Origin: Chryseobacterium herbae
GTDB taxonomy: Bacteria; Bacteroidota; Bacteroidia; Flavobacteriales; Weeksellaceae
Reading direction: 5' to 3'
DNA length: 64,000 nucleotides
Assembly: GCF_025154075.1 (NCBI RefSeq)
Contig: NZ_JAOAMU010000004.1
Location: forward strand, 1 to 64,000
Under the pieces are notes generated by a model, which saw only the letters and a program-made list of their open reading frames with translations, had not been told where the DNA came from and did not search any database. Shown piece after piece: positions 20,970 through 27,693 of the stretch; within the stretch, counting starts at the first letter, position 1; every line of letters begins with the position of its first letter. The position numbers and the translations under genes are program-made.

Positions 20970-22017
20970 TACAACAAAAAATATATATAAGAAAAGATTT
21001 TGGGCAGGTGGATTACTTGCCCAATTTCTTTTGTTCTATGCGTTCTCTAAGTCGAAAACAATGATCTCTTTTTTCGAATGGTTCTTTGAACTTCAGAAAA
21101 AGATTCATCAATTGCTTTTCAGCTGGATCCCGTTTTCTTTTGGGGATCTTATCTACATCCTTTTGGGGATTTTTCTTTTATATGTACTTATTCTCTGTTT
21201 TAAAAAGAAAAGCAGAAACAAGGCACTTTTAAAGCTTCTTGCCGGTATTAACATCTTCTACTTCATCTACCAGATCTGTTGGGGCATGCTGTATTTCCAG
21301 ACTCCCGTTATCAAAAAACTTTCCAATCAGAAAGAACCGGAAATCAATAAGGCAAAAACACTAGCCCTGCGCTATCTGGAAAAATGCAAGACGACCAGAC
21401 AATCTGTACGGGAGGATAAAAACGGAGTGTTCATAATTACTGATCTGAAGGCTGTACAGACTGAAATTCTTCAGCAACAAACTAAGCTTCCCAAGTACAT
21501 TTCGGATAAATATGCACCGGAAATCAATGCTTTTAAACCCAGCCTTTTTAAGACCGTCATGAATTTTACAGGAATATTGGGTTATTACAATCCTTTTACG
21601 GCAGAAGCACAATATAACAGTCAACTTCCTCATACTTTCATTCCATTTACATCAGCGCATGAAAGTTCGCACCAGCTTGGTTTTGCCAGAGAACAGGAAG
21701 CCAATTTTATAGGCTATCTCATAGGTGTTAATGCTAAAAATCCGGATCTGAGATACAGCACTGAATATTTTACATTAAAAAGTCTTTTAAGATTTATTGT
21801 TGAGGAAGATCCTGCATTTGTTAAGTCTGTACTTAGCCAATATTCTCCTGCTATGAAAAGAGACCGACTCTATGAAAGGAGTTTTATTTTCAGGCATCAG
21901 GGCTGGCTGGATGACTTCTTTGGGTTTACGAATAATCTGTTTTTGAAGAGCAACCAGCAGGAAGGAGCGGTTACCTATTCTTACTTTATCGACCTTCTTC
22001 TCAACTATGAAAAGTAG
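20956..22017 (+). CDS. DUF3810 family membrane protein, putative zinc peptidase
   Basis: A 353-residue protein with two to three hydrophobic segments in the first 115 residues, then a soluble domain containing [25 protein letters not shown] followed by a downstream Glu resembles an HExxH zinc-protease centre with a third ligand, so peptidase activity is plausible but unproven. This arrangement identifies the DUF3810 family of Bacteroidota. It starts inside the MFS gene (14-base overlap), implying translational coupling, although no functional link to sugar uptake is known. Confidence 0.85.
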   Translation: MEVINTTKNIYKKRFWAGGLLAQFLLFYAFSKSKTMISFFEWFFELQKKIHQLLFSWIPFSFGDLIYILLGIFLLYVLILCFKKKSRNKALLKLLAGINIFYFIYQICWGMLYFQTPVIKKLSNQKEPEINKAKTLALRYLEKCKTTRQSVREDKNGVFIITDLKAVQTEILQQQTKLPKYISDKYAPEINAFKPSLFKTVMNFTGILGYYNPFTAEAQYNSQLPHTFIPFTSAHESSHQLGFAREQEANFIGYLIGVNAKNPDLRYSTEYFTLKSLLRFIVEEDPAFVKSVLSQYSPAMKRDRLYERSFIFRHQGWLDDFFGFTNNLFLKSNQQEGAVTYSYFIDLLLNYEK

Positions 22018-22019
22018 CC

Positions 22020-22111
22020 AACAAAAAAAAGAATCGTATCAGGCGATACGATTCTAAAAACACAAATGATGAAAAAAAATTTATTACCTTGACTTGTTCC
22101 CTCATTCAAGG
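22020..22111 (-). ncRNA. Candidate minus-strand small RNA, about 90 nt
   Basis: Minus-strand elements line up as a small transcription unit: TTTG (22143-22146), an 18-base spacer, TACTTTTA (22117-22124, an imperfect -7 box), a stem CCTTGA/TCAAGG (22106-22111 with 22087-22092), and a strong terminator hairpin (22030-22055) followed by eight T. A 34-codon minus frame beginning MREQVKVINFF also runs through it, so a tiny peptide gene is possible instead. No known RNA family is recognised. Confidence 0.4.
22030..22055 (-). terminator. Perfect terminator hairpin oriented to the minus strand
   Basis: AGAATCGTATC, loop AGGC, GATACGATTCT. The run of eight T follows the hairpin only on the minus strand, so it serves the minus-strand unit better than the DUF3810 gene ending at 22017, though it may slow both. 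Confidence 0.75.
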
Positions 22112-22391
22112 CGATGTAAAAGTACAATATATTTTATAAATACAAAAACATTTCCATCCTTTTTTAAAACTTTAAGAAAACTTTATGATTTTTTAAGTTT
22201 TTTTGAGTTCATTGCTGAAAATTAGAATTTCACCAAAATGAATAATTCAATAATAAATCATTATTTAAATTTTAAATCCGGTATTAAAAGTGTATAATTA
22301 TAAACGATTGTTTAAGAATTAAATATTTGGATTTTGCTGTGTTTTTTCAATCATAAAAATTAGAGTTATTTTCAAAAACAGCTCAAATAGT

Positions 22392-22423
22392 AAAAGAGCA
22401 TCAGGAGAAATGAAGATGCTTTT
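22392..22423 (-). terminator. Probable terminator of the XRE gene
   Basis: AAAAGAGCATC pairs with GATGCTTTT (one bulge) across a 12-base loop, and the minus strand continues CTCTTTTACTATTT. It lies 22 bases past the stop at 22445. Confidence 0.55.
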
Positions 22424-22444
22424 AAGAATTAAAAACTTGATTAA

Positions 22445-22819
22445 TTATTTCAATTTAGAACTCAGTTCTATTACTTTATTTTTTAGTAATTCATTTTGTT
22501 CCTTTAGCATACTTACATAATCCTGTAAACTGTCTATGATAAAACTTGGGATATTGTAGCAATTCACATTTCCAACTATAGCATGATCATTATGCATTAA
22601 ATTATCAAGATTACCAGAGAAGTTATTATTTTCTTCTTTTATAACTTCCACAGGAACATCCAGCGCTTCTGCCAGCTTTTTCCATTCGTCGTCATGAATT
22701 CTGGTTTCACCACGCTCCTTGCGTGAGTAATTGGAAGTATCTGTTGATAATATTTTCGCCATCATTTCCTGAGACAAGCCCTTTTGCTTTCTCAGATTTT
22801 TTAATTTTTCCTGAATCAT
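22445..22819 (-). CDS. XRE-family transcriptional regulator
   Basis: A 124-residue DNA-binding protein. An N-terminal Cro/C1-type helix-turn-helix (residues about 3-58: EKLKNLRKQKGLSQEMMAKI, then TSNYSRKERGETRIHDDEW) is followed by a linker and a C-terminal leucine-rich coiled coil (YVSMLKEQNELLKNKVIELS) likely for dimerisation. The start at 22819 is preferred over the ATG at 22870 because the helix-turn-helix begins directly there. Before the IS insertion at 22956 this gene faced peptide gene 1 (now at 26213) across about 140 bases, making it the obvious local regulator of the peptide cluster. That role is inferred. Confidence 0.88.
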   Translation of the reverse strand: MIQEKLKNLRKQKGLSQEMMAKILSTDTSNYSRKERGETRIHDDEWKKLAEALDVPVEVIKEENNNFSGNLDNLMHNDHAIVGNVNCYNIPSFIIDSLQDYVSMLKEQNELLKNKVIELSSKLK

Positions 22820-22912
22820 ATCATTTGTGTTTAAAGCAAGAATACGCAAAATTTGCATGAAAATTGCCAAAAAATCGCAAATTATCTCTTATATGTGTGA
22901 TGTATTTATTTT

Positions 22913-22937
22913 TAGTTTTGAAATGTCAATAGTGACA
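22913..22937 (+). promoter_or_regulatory. Relic promoter and operator of peptide gene 1
   Basis: TAGTTTTG (22913-22920) fits a -7 box, and a perfect inverted repeat TGTCA-ATAG-TGACA (22924-22937) covers the expected start of transcription, a good site for a dimeric XRE repressor. In the pre-insertion arrangement it lay about 40 bases before the peptide ATG; the IS element now separates them. No clear -33 box is seen. Confidence 0.4.
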
Positions 22938-22955
22938 CAAATGAAAATAAATTTA

Positions 22956-22979
22956 GGTAACTATATACAATTATACACA
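22956..22979 (+). repeat. Left terminal inverted repeat of the IS
   Basis: Begins GGTAACTATATACAATT and matches the reverse complement of the right end at 23 of 24 positions. The adjacent TAAATTTA is itself palindromic, so the repeats look longer than they are. Confidence 0.9.
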
Positions 22980-22986
22980 GGTTAAA

Positions 22987-23018
22987 TTTGTTTTTGTGTA
23001 ATTAAGTTCTTATATTTG
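22987..23018 (+). promoter_or_regulatory. Transposase promoter
   Basis: TTTG (22987-22990), a 20-base spacer and TATATTTG (23011-23018) fit the Bacteroidota consensus and lie 21 bases before the transposase ATG. Confidence 0.7.
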
Positions 23019-23039
23019 CTTTTATAAATAGCAGATGTT

Positions 23040-23957
23040 ATGATTAACACGAATTTCAAATCAATTTTAGATCTTATAAAAGCCTTTCCAGATGAACAAT
23101 CTTGTATTGATCACTTAGAAAAGTTAAGATGGAATAGTGATGTTGTTTCTCCATTTGATCCAAGTTCAAAGGTCTACAATTGTAAAGGCAATAAATATCG
23201 GTGTAAAAATACAGGCAAATATTTTAACGTAAAAACCAATACCATTTTTGATAACACTAAATTAGGGTTACAGAAATGGTTTTTGGCTATTTATATAGTC
23301 ACGTCTCATAAGAAGGGAATTTCTTCTTTGCAATTAGGTAGAGACTTAGATATTACTCAAAAGTCTGCTTGGTTTATGTTGCAACGAATTAGAAAATGTT
23401 TTGGCATTGAGAATAACAATGATTTAGATAACGAAGTTGAAGCAGACGAAACTTATATTGGTGGAAAGAATAAAAATCGACACGCAAATAAAAAGATTGA
23501 TGGATCACAAGGTAGAAGCGCAAAAGATAAAGTCCCAGTGGTTGGAATGGTTGAACGTGATGGAAAACTGAACGCTTATAAAGTAGAAGATGTAAAATCG
23601 AATACTTTAACAAGAGAAATAATTAGGAACGTAAAAGAGAGCGCCAAGCTTTATACTGACGAATGGTTAGGATATAAAGGAGTTTCCAAAATATATGATC
23701 ATAGTATTGTAAAGCATAATCAATCAGAATATGTAAACGGCCGTATTCATACAAACACTATTGAGGGTTTCTGGTCTTTATTAAAACGTGGGATATACGG
23801 AATTTATCACGCTACATCAAAAAAACACCTACAAATGTATGTTGATGAGTTTGTATTCAGATATAACACTAGAAAACATACTGAGCAAAATAGATTTAAT
23901 TTGCTACTTTTAAATATACAAAACAAATTAACCTATCAAACACTTATTAATGGATAA
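23040..23957 (+). CDS. IS1595-family transposase
   Basis: A 305-residue DDE-type transposase. The N-terminal region (CKGNKYRCKNTGKYFNV) resembles the zinc-ribbon end of the family. A helix-turn-helix-like part (SLQLGRDLDITQKSAWFMLQ) is followed by the catalytic core, with the first Asp in EADETYIGGKN, the second in LYTDEWLGYKG and the terminal Asn/Glu region in HTNTIEGFWSLLKRG. Full length and uninterrupted, so probably functional. Its stop overlaps the RhuM-like gene by 8 bases, so at least one cargo gene is co-transcribed from the same promoter. Confidence 0.93.
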   Translation: MINTNFKSILDLIKAFPDEQSCIDHLEKLRWNSDVVSPFDPSSKVYNCKGNKYRCKNTGKYFNVKTNTIFDNTKLGLQKWFLAIYIVTSHKKGISSLQLGRDLDITQKSAWFMLQRIRKCFGIENNNDLDNEVEADETYIGGKNKNRHANKKIDGSQGRSAKDKVPVVGMVERDGKLNAYKVEDVKSNTLTREIIRNVKESAKLYTDEWLGYKGVSKIYDHSIVKHNQSEYVNGRIHTNTIEGFWSLLKRGIYGIYHATSKKHLQMYVDEFVFRYNTRKHTEQNRFNLLLLNIQNKLTYQTLING

Positions 23958-25089
23958 TCAAGAAAATTACGCAAACTTTATATTCTATCAGTCTGAGAAT
24001 GGAAGTACAAATATACAAGTTATTGTAGATGATCAAAGTGAAACAATTTGGGCGACTCAAAAGTCTATGGGCGATATATTTAATGTAGAGTCAAATACAA
24101 TCACTTATCACTTAGGAGAAATATTTAAAAGTAATGAATTAGAAGAGGATTCAGTTACTCGAAAAATTCGAGTAACTGCTGCTGATGGCAAAAATTATAA
24201 CACAAAATTTTATAATCTAGATGTTATAATATCTGTAGGATACAGAGTTAACTCTATTCAAGCAACATCATTTAGGAAATGGGCAACTAGTGTATTAAAA
24301 GAATACATGATCAAAGGTTTTTCTTTAGATGATGAAAGATTGAAACAAGGAAACAAAATATTCGGAAAAGATTATTTTAAAGAATTACTTGAACGAATTA
24401 GAGAAATCCGATCAAGTGAAAGACTCTTTTATCAAAAAATAACAGATATATATGCTACTTCTATAGATTATGACTCTCATTCAACAATAACACAAGAATT
24501 TTATGCAACAGTTCAAAATAAATTACATTGGGCTATTCATCACCATACAGCAGCTGAATTAATAAAATTAAGAGCAGACTCTAAAAGCCAAAACATGGGA
24601 TTGACATCATGGAAAAATGAAAAAAAGGGTGGTAAGATTCTTAAAACAGACGTGACTGTTGCTAAAAATTATTTAAACCAAGATGAAATAAGAAGTTTAA
24701 ATAGAGTCGTTACTATGTATTTAGATTTTGCAGAAAATATGGCGGATAGAAATAGAGAAATGAAAATGGTAGATTGGATTATTAAATTAGATGCATTCTT
24801 ATCATTTAATGAATATGATATACTAAAAGACTCTGGAAAGGTTTCTTCAAGTGTTGCAAAAAAAATAGCAGAAAGCCAATATGAGAAATTTAGAGTAATG
24901 CAGGACATGGAATATAAATCTGACTTTGACAAAGTGGTTGAAGAGATTAAAGTTACGGGAAAAATTCCTCCAAGATCAAATTTTAGTATTAGTGGATTTC
25001 TAAAGCAGGCTGAACAAGAAAATGAATTATCTGACTTCGATAAAAAATTAAAAAAAGGATTAGGATTCGATCCTAATGCGGAAAAATAA
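23950..25089 (+). CDS. rhuM: RhuM family protein (IS passenger)
   Basis: A 379-residue cytosolic protein of the RhuM family, named after a Salmonella pathogenicity-island gene and common on mobile DNA; its molecular role is unknown. The family opening is seen in IWATQKSMGDIFNVESNTITYHL and SVTRKIRVTAADGKNYNTKF, followed by SVGYRVNSIQATSFRKWATS. These resemble DNA-binding Bro-N or phage antirepressor-type domains. The C-terminal half (MGLTSWKNEKKGGKILKTDV) is also typical. It starts 8 bases inside the transposase gene. Defence, toxin or regulatory roles have been suggested for such genes; nothing here decides. Confidence 0.9.
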   Translation: MDNQENYANFIFYQSENGSTNIQVIVDDQSETIWATQKSMGDIFNVESNTITYHLGEIFKSNELEEDSVTRKIRVTAADGKNYNTKFYNLDVIISVGYRVNSIQATSFRKWATSVLKEYMIKGFSLDDERLKQGNKIFGKDYFKELLERIREIRSSERLFYQKITDIYATSIDYDSHSTITQEFYATVQNKLHWAIHHHTAAELIKLRADSKSQNMGLTSWKNEKKGGKILKTDVTVAKNYLNQDEIRSLNRVVTMYLDFAENMADRNREMKMVDWIIKLDAFLSFNEYDILKDSGKVSSSVAKKIAESQYEKFRVMQDMEYKSDFDKVVEEIKVTGKIPPRSNFSISGFLKQAEQENELSDFDKKLKKGLGFDPNAEK

Positions 25090-25143
25090 ACTTTTGCAAG
25101 TCTGAAACTTTAATTACTTTTGTTATTCAAATTTTAACGAAAT

Positions 25144-25304
25144 AAAGCGTTAGCAGTTTATATACCTTGCGGAATCTGGTAAATTCAAAATTAGGTGTAA
25201 ATAAATATGCGAATGCTCATGCCATATGGCGTGGGCTTTCCTGTTTATTACCTAATGGCTTACCAGAGCCTCGCAAGAATAAATACGGTTAAGTTCCACG
25301 CTTT
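25144..25304 (+). other. Long nested inverted-repeat structure inside the IS
   Basis: About 160 non-coding bases fold on themselves through nested complementary arms: AAAGCG (25144-25149) with CGCTTT (25299-25304); CTTGCG (25166-25171) with CGCAAG (25272-25277); CTGGTAA (25176-25182) with TTACCAG (25260-25266); TTAGGT (25191-25196) with ACCTAA (25250-25255); and an apical imperfect palindrome centred on GCCATATGGC (25215-25236). It could be a structured RNA or a recombination site. The ends do not match the integron attC core GTTRRRY. Confidence 0.6.
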
Positions 25305-25357
25305 CTGCATTTATAAACCTTTCATTTTGGGACTGAGTGAATCAAAACTTATAACAA

Positions 25358-25828
25358 ATGAAAAAACTTGGATTTTTATTCATCATTTTATTCCCATTAC
25401 TTTTTAAAGCACAGATACGGCTTACTAACATCTATGATTTATATAACATCAAAGTTGATCAAGTAGGATCATATGTTTTAAATGGATTAGGGTTTAAAAA
25501 TATAGGTTATAATAGATCTGAAAGTTCTGAAGATTTTGAATTTTATAATGGTAAAAACATTTTCGCTGAAGTTATATACATAAAAGTTCAAGTCCCGTTT
25601 ATTGGCAATTATAAAAACATTGTTACAGTAAGATATTCAAATGAGGACTATGTTAGAGATTTAAAATCAGAGGCAATAACAAGTGGATTTGAATATGTTG
25701 GTAAAAGAGAATTTACAAAAGAAAAGTACATTCATATGTATATTAAACATAATATAATACTTAGCATAACTGAAACTAAAAACAGTAATGGTTTATATGA
25801 AATAATTATGATTCCAAAAACTGAATAG
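25358..25828 (+). CDS. Hypothetical exported 156-aa protein (IS passenger)
   Basis: A signal peptide (KLGFLFIILFPLLFKAQ) is followed by about 138 residues of mixed alpha/beta composition with many Tyr and Asn. No family is recognised. There is no lipobox and no T9SS sorting domain, so it is probably periplasmic. It lies between the large folded non-coding block and a strong terminator, both within the IS, so it is cargo rather than a host gene. The low GC matches the rest of the element. With no Shine-Dalgarno expected in this phylum, the start is chosen because the signal peptide begins there. Confidence 0.7.
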   Translation: MKKLGFLFIILFPLLFKAQIRLTNIYDLYNIKVDQVGSYVLNGLGFKNIGYNRSESSEDFEFYNGKNIFAEVIYIKVQVPFIGNYKNIVTVRYSNEDYVRDLKSEAITSGFEYVGKREFTKEKYIHMYIKHNIILSITETKNSNGLYEIIMIPKTE

Positions 25829-25835
25829 ATAATTT

Positions 25836-25869
25836 AAAAAAATACTCTCCATTTGGAGAGTATTTTTTT
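25836..25869 (+). terminator. Terminator after the exported IS passenger
   Basis: AATACTCTCC, loop ATTT, GGAGAGTATT, extended by A/T pairs on both sides and ending in TTTTTTT. It is bidirectional in form. Confidence 0.85.
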
Positions 25870-25959
25870 GCTTACATAAAATATATTTCTATATTTATAA
25901 AAGGTTATCCATCTACATGTCTAATCGGTGAGTGAGCAAGCACCGAAGGTGACACGGTG

Positions 25960-26091
25960 ATGGTTGTCATTATTAAAACTTGTAACATCATGGCCTCGAA
26001 ACCTGTAAACAAGTTCGTAAAAGTTCACAAACCAACGAAAAACGGAAGAACGTTCTTTTATAGAGCAAAACCAAAGGTATGTAAAAAATAA
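25960..26091 (+). CDS. Small basic 43-aa protein (IS passenger)
   Basis: A short frame with protein-like composition: an ATG at 25960 gives 43 residues, and an in-frame ATG at 25990 gives 33 (MASKPVNKFVKVHKPTKNG, then RTFFYRAKPKVCKK). It is strongly basic, with about a dozen Lys or Arg in the last 33 residues, suggesting nucleic-acid binding. It has its own terminator at 26103-26124. The start region holds competing hairpins (CACC-GAA-GGTG at 25941-25951, and CACCG with CGGTG), which could control translation. No family is recognised. Confidence 0.5.
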   Translation: MVVIIKTCNIMASKPVNKFVKVHKPTKNGRTFFYRAKPKVCKK

Positions 26092-26102
26092 CCTAAGGTT
26101 AT

Positions 26103-26124
26103 GGAGCGGTCTCAACACCGCTCC
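26103..26124 (+). terminator. Terminator after the small basic ORF
   Basis: GGAGCGGT, loop CTCAAC, ACCGCTCC, then TCTTTATTTT. It lies 11 bases after the stop of the 43-codon ORF, supporting that ORF as a separate gene. Confidence 0.75.
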
Positions 26125-26150
26125 TCTTTATTTTGTAAATATATAACAAA

Positions 26151-26180
26151 TTTACTTCTCTTTTCCATTTCCTATCTTTG
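26151..26180 (+). promoter_or_regulatory. Outward-facing promoter at the right end of the IS
   Basis: TATCTTTG (26173-26180) is a perfect TAnnTTTG box, with TTTA (26151-26154) 18 bases upstream as a weak -33. It overlaps the right inverted repeat and points out of the element; transcription would start near 26187, 26 bases before the peptide gene 1 ATG. Confidence 0.5.
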
Positions 26181-26202
26181 TGTACAATTGTATATAGTTA
26201 CC
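26179..26202 (-). repeat. Right terminal inverted repeat of the IS
   Basis: Ends TATATAGTTACC and is the reverse complement of the left end with one mismatch. It is followed by the TAAATTTA duplication at 26203-26210. Confidence 0.9.
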
Positions 26203-26212
26203 TAAATTTATT

Positions 26213-26395
26213 ATGAAAAAATTAAAAAAAATTTCAAGAAAAGAATTGAAAAATCTGAAAGGTTTAGGATCAATGTTTGACGAGGAATATATTGAAGGAG
26301 AAAACACTTATAAATGTTGTTCTGATCTCTATACTTGCGGATCATGTAGTACTGGCAGCAATTGTCCATCAGGTTATTTTTTAAAAGCTTGTTAA
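26213..26395 (+). CDS. Cys-rich bacteriocin-like leader peptide 1
   Basis: A 60-residue precursor. The leader MKKLKKISRKELKNLKG matches the other two peptides of the cluster and the bacteriocin-like leader type that directs C39-peptidase ABC export. The junction reads KGLGS instead of the usual GG, so cleavage may differ or be weak. The mature part has exactly six cysteines spaced CC-x5-C-x2-C-x5-C-x8-C, suited to three disulfides. The IS element lies 10 bases upstream and cuts it off from its likely original promoter and XRE regulator. A terminator follows at 26414. Function (antimicrobial, signal or other) is unknown. Confidence 0.8.
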   Translation: MKKLKKISRKELKNLKGLGSMFDEEYIEGENTYKCCSDLYTCGSCSTGSNCPSGYFLKAC

Positions 26396-26413
26396 AATCG
26401 ACAAAAATCATTG

Positions 26414-26450
26414 AGGCTGTTGAATAATTATTTGATAGCCTTTTGTTTTA
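26414..26450 (+). terminator. Terminator after peptide gene 1
   Basis: AGGCT (26414-26418) pairs with AGCCT (26437-26441) around an AT-rich inner palindrome AATAATTATT, followed by TTTTGTTTT. It separates peptide 1 from the GLPGLI gene. Confidence 0.6.
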
Positions 26451-26463
26451 AATAAAAAATATA

Positions 26464-27282
26464 ATGAATACAATTAAAATCATAATTTTTATTTTCACCT
26501 CAATTAATATTTTTGGCCAAAACAAACAATTTTTCTATGAATACAAATCTATTCCTGATTCTAATAACGTGATAAATTTAGAGAAAGAAATAATGGTTTT
26601 GAATATTGGCAATGATAAATCAGAGTTCTATAGTTTTGAAAAATACAAATCGGACTCAACAGTGAATTCAGATTTAAAGAAAGTAATCTTTTCCATGCCC
26701 TTTAACAAAAAAATGAATAGAGATAGAGTAGTTAGAGATATTAATACTCAAAAAATTGAATTCATTACATCTCTTGAACCTTATAGATATTCAGTCAGTC
26801 AGAATATAGATTTAAAATGGAATATACTTGCGGAGTTTAATAATATTTTGGGGTATGGTGTGCAAAAAGCAACCACAGAGTTTGGAGGGAGAAAGTGGAT
26901 CGCGTGGTTTGCAAAAGACATCCCGATACAAAGTGGTCCATACAAATTTTTTGGGCTTCCAGGACTTATTCTTAAAATAGAAGATCTTCACAAAAGCCAT
27001 GTTTTTGAACTTAAAGGAATAAAAGCCACAAGAGGAGACTTTAATTATCCTTACGTGAATAATTTTAAAGATGTGAAAATTACTTATCCAAAATATGTGA
27101 AAATTTATAAAAATTTTAGAAAAAATCCGATGACAGGTTCGGTTGGGGCTTTTCCAGACCAAACAGATGCCAATGGTGTTTTTCACTCCGGAAATGAAAT
27201 TTTTCGCCAATTTGAAAAAGCAGCGCTTGAAGACTTGAAAAAAGACAATAATATTATCGAACTTGACTTACTTAAAAATTAA
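26464..27282 (+). CDS. GLPGLI family exported protein
   Basis: A 272-residue protein with a signal peptide (IIIFIFTSINIFG) and the family-defining FFGLPGLILKIEDLHKSHVF at about residues 160-180. GLPGLI proteins are periplasmic or surface proteins of unknown function specific to Bacteroidota, often beside peptide-related or TonB-linked genes. Here it lies between peptide gene 1 and the disulfide-forming gene, so it may belong to the peptide system, for example in immunity or surface handling; that is inference from position only. No promoter was recognised directly upstream. Confidence 0.88.
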   Translation: MNTIKIIIFIFTSINIFGQNKQFFYEYKSIPDSNNVINLEKEIMVLNIGNDKSEFYSFEKYKSDSTVNSDLKKVIFSMPFNKKMNRDRVVRDINTQKIEFITSLEPYRYSVSQNIDLKWNILAEFNNILGYGVQKATTEFGGRKWIAWFAKDIPIQSGPYKFFGLPGLILKIEDLHKSHVFELKGIKATRGDFNYPYVNNFKDVKITYPKYVKIYKNFRKNPMTGSVGAFPDQTDANGVFHSGNEIFRQFEKAALEDLKKDNNIIELDLLKN

Positions 27283-27648
27283 TAATTATCTTCATCAAAA
27301 TATTTCCATCTTCCTGGATCGGATGATTTTCGATATTTTTAAAATCTTTCAACATAAAAAACATTTCTCAAAGCAGATGCTTTAGCGTCAAGGATAACAA
27401 GAATCGTTCTGTCCCAAAATGTCATTACATTGCAGGTATTCATTTGAGATTCTACTCTTATCAAATTTTTAAACTACTTCTATTTGTAGAACTTTCTGAC
27501 GCTCTACAATACCCCTAATAGAGGCAAGATCACCCCGGTTTTATTACGGAAACAGCTTCATATTCTACTAAATAATGTAAAAAATACAGTAATATTTACA
27601 CATAATCAAGCATTTAACAATAGTATATCACTAACAAAAGAAAAAAAA
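27283..27648. other. Non-coding gap before the VKOR gene
   Basis: This AT-rich gap holds no convincing gene. A 30-codon minus frame (27272-27364) has coding-like composition (DFKNIENHPIQEDGNILMK) but overlaps the end of the GLPGLI gene and has no start signal; it may be a remnant. The rest shows no strong repeats. Confidence 0.35.
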
Positions 27649-27679
27649 TTTGTTTTTTTAAAACATCTGCGTATTTTAG
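27649..27679 (+). promoter_or_regulatory. Promoter of the VKOR-thioredoxin gene
   Basis: TTTG (27649-27652), a 19-base spacer and TATTTTAG (27672-27679) fit the Bacteroidota consensus with one change in the -7 box. Transcription should begin near 27686, a few bases before the ATG at 27694. Confidence 0.65.
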
Positions 27680-27693
27680 TTAAAAATATTACT

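Larger units (their letters stand above)
22956..26202 (+). mobile_element. IS1595-family element with passenger genes (3,247 bp)
   Basis: Bounded by 24-bp terminal inverted repeats starting GGTAACTATATACA (one mismatch between ends) and flanked on both sides by TAAATTTA (22948-22955 and 26203-26210). An 8-bp target duplication is the size known for IS1595 elements. It carries a transposase, a RhuM-family gene, a structured non-coding block, an exported 156-aa protein and a 43-codon basic ORF, so it is a transporter-type IS with cargo. It landed 10 bases upstream of the ATG of peptide gene 1. Intact repeats, duplication and transposase suggest a recent, possibly active insertion. Confidence 0.9.

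Noticed and set aside
22060..22090. Leader peptide MMKKNLLP for attenuation
   Set aside because: No gene follows on the plus strand that it could control; the sequence is better explained by the minus-strand unit.
25140..25330. Integron attC site
   Set aside because: The terminal cores do not match RYYYAAC/GTTRRRY and no integrase is nearby; reported as an unnamed structured element instead.
27272..27364. 30-codon minus frame overlapping the GLPGLI gene end
   Set aside because: Too short, no start signal or conserved motif; may be a remnant.
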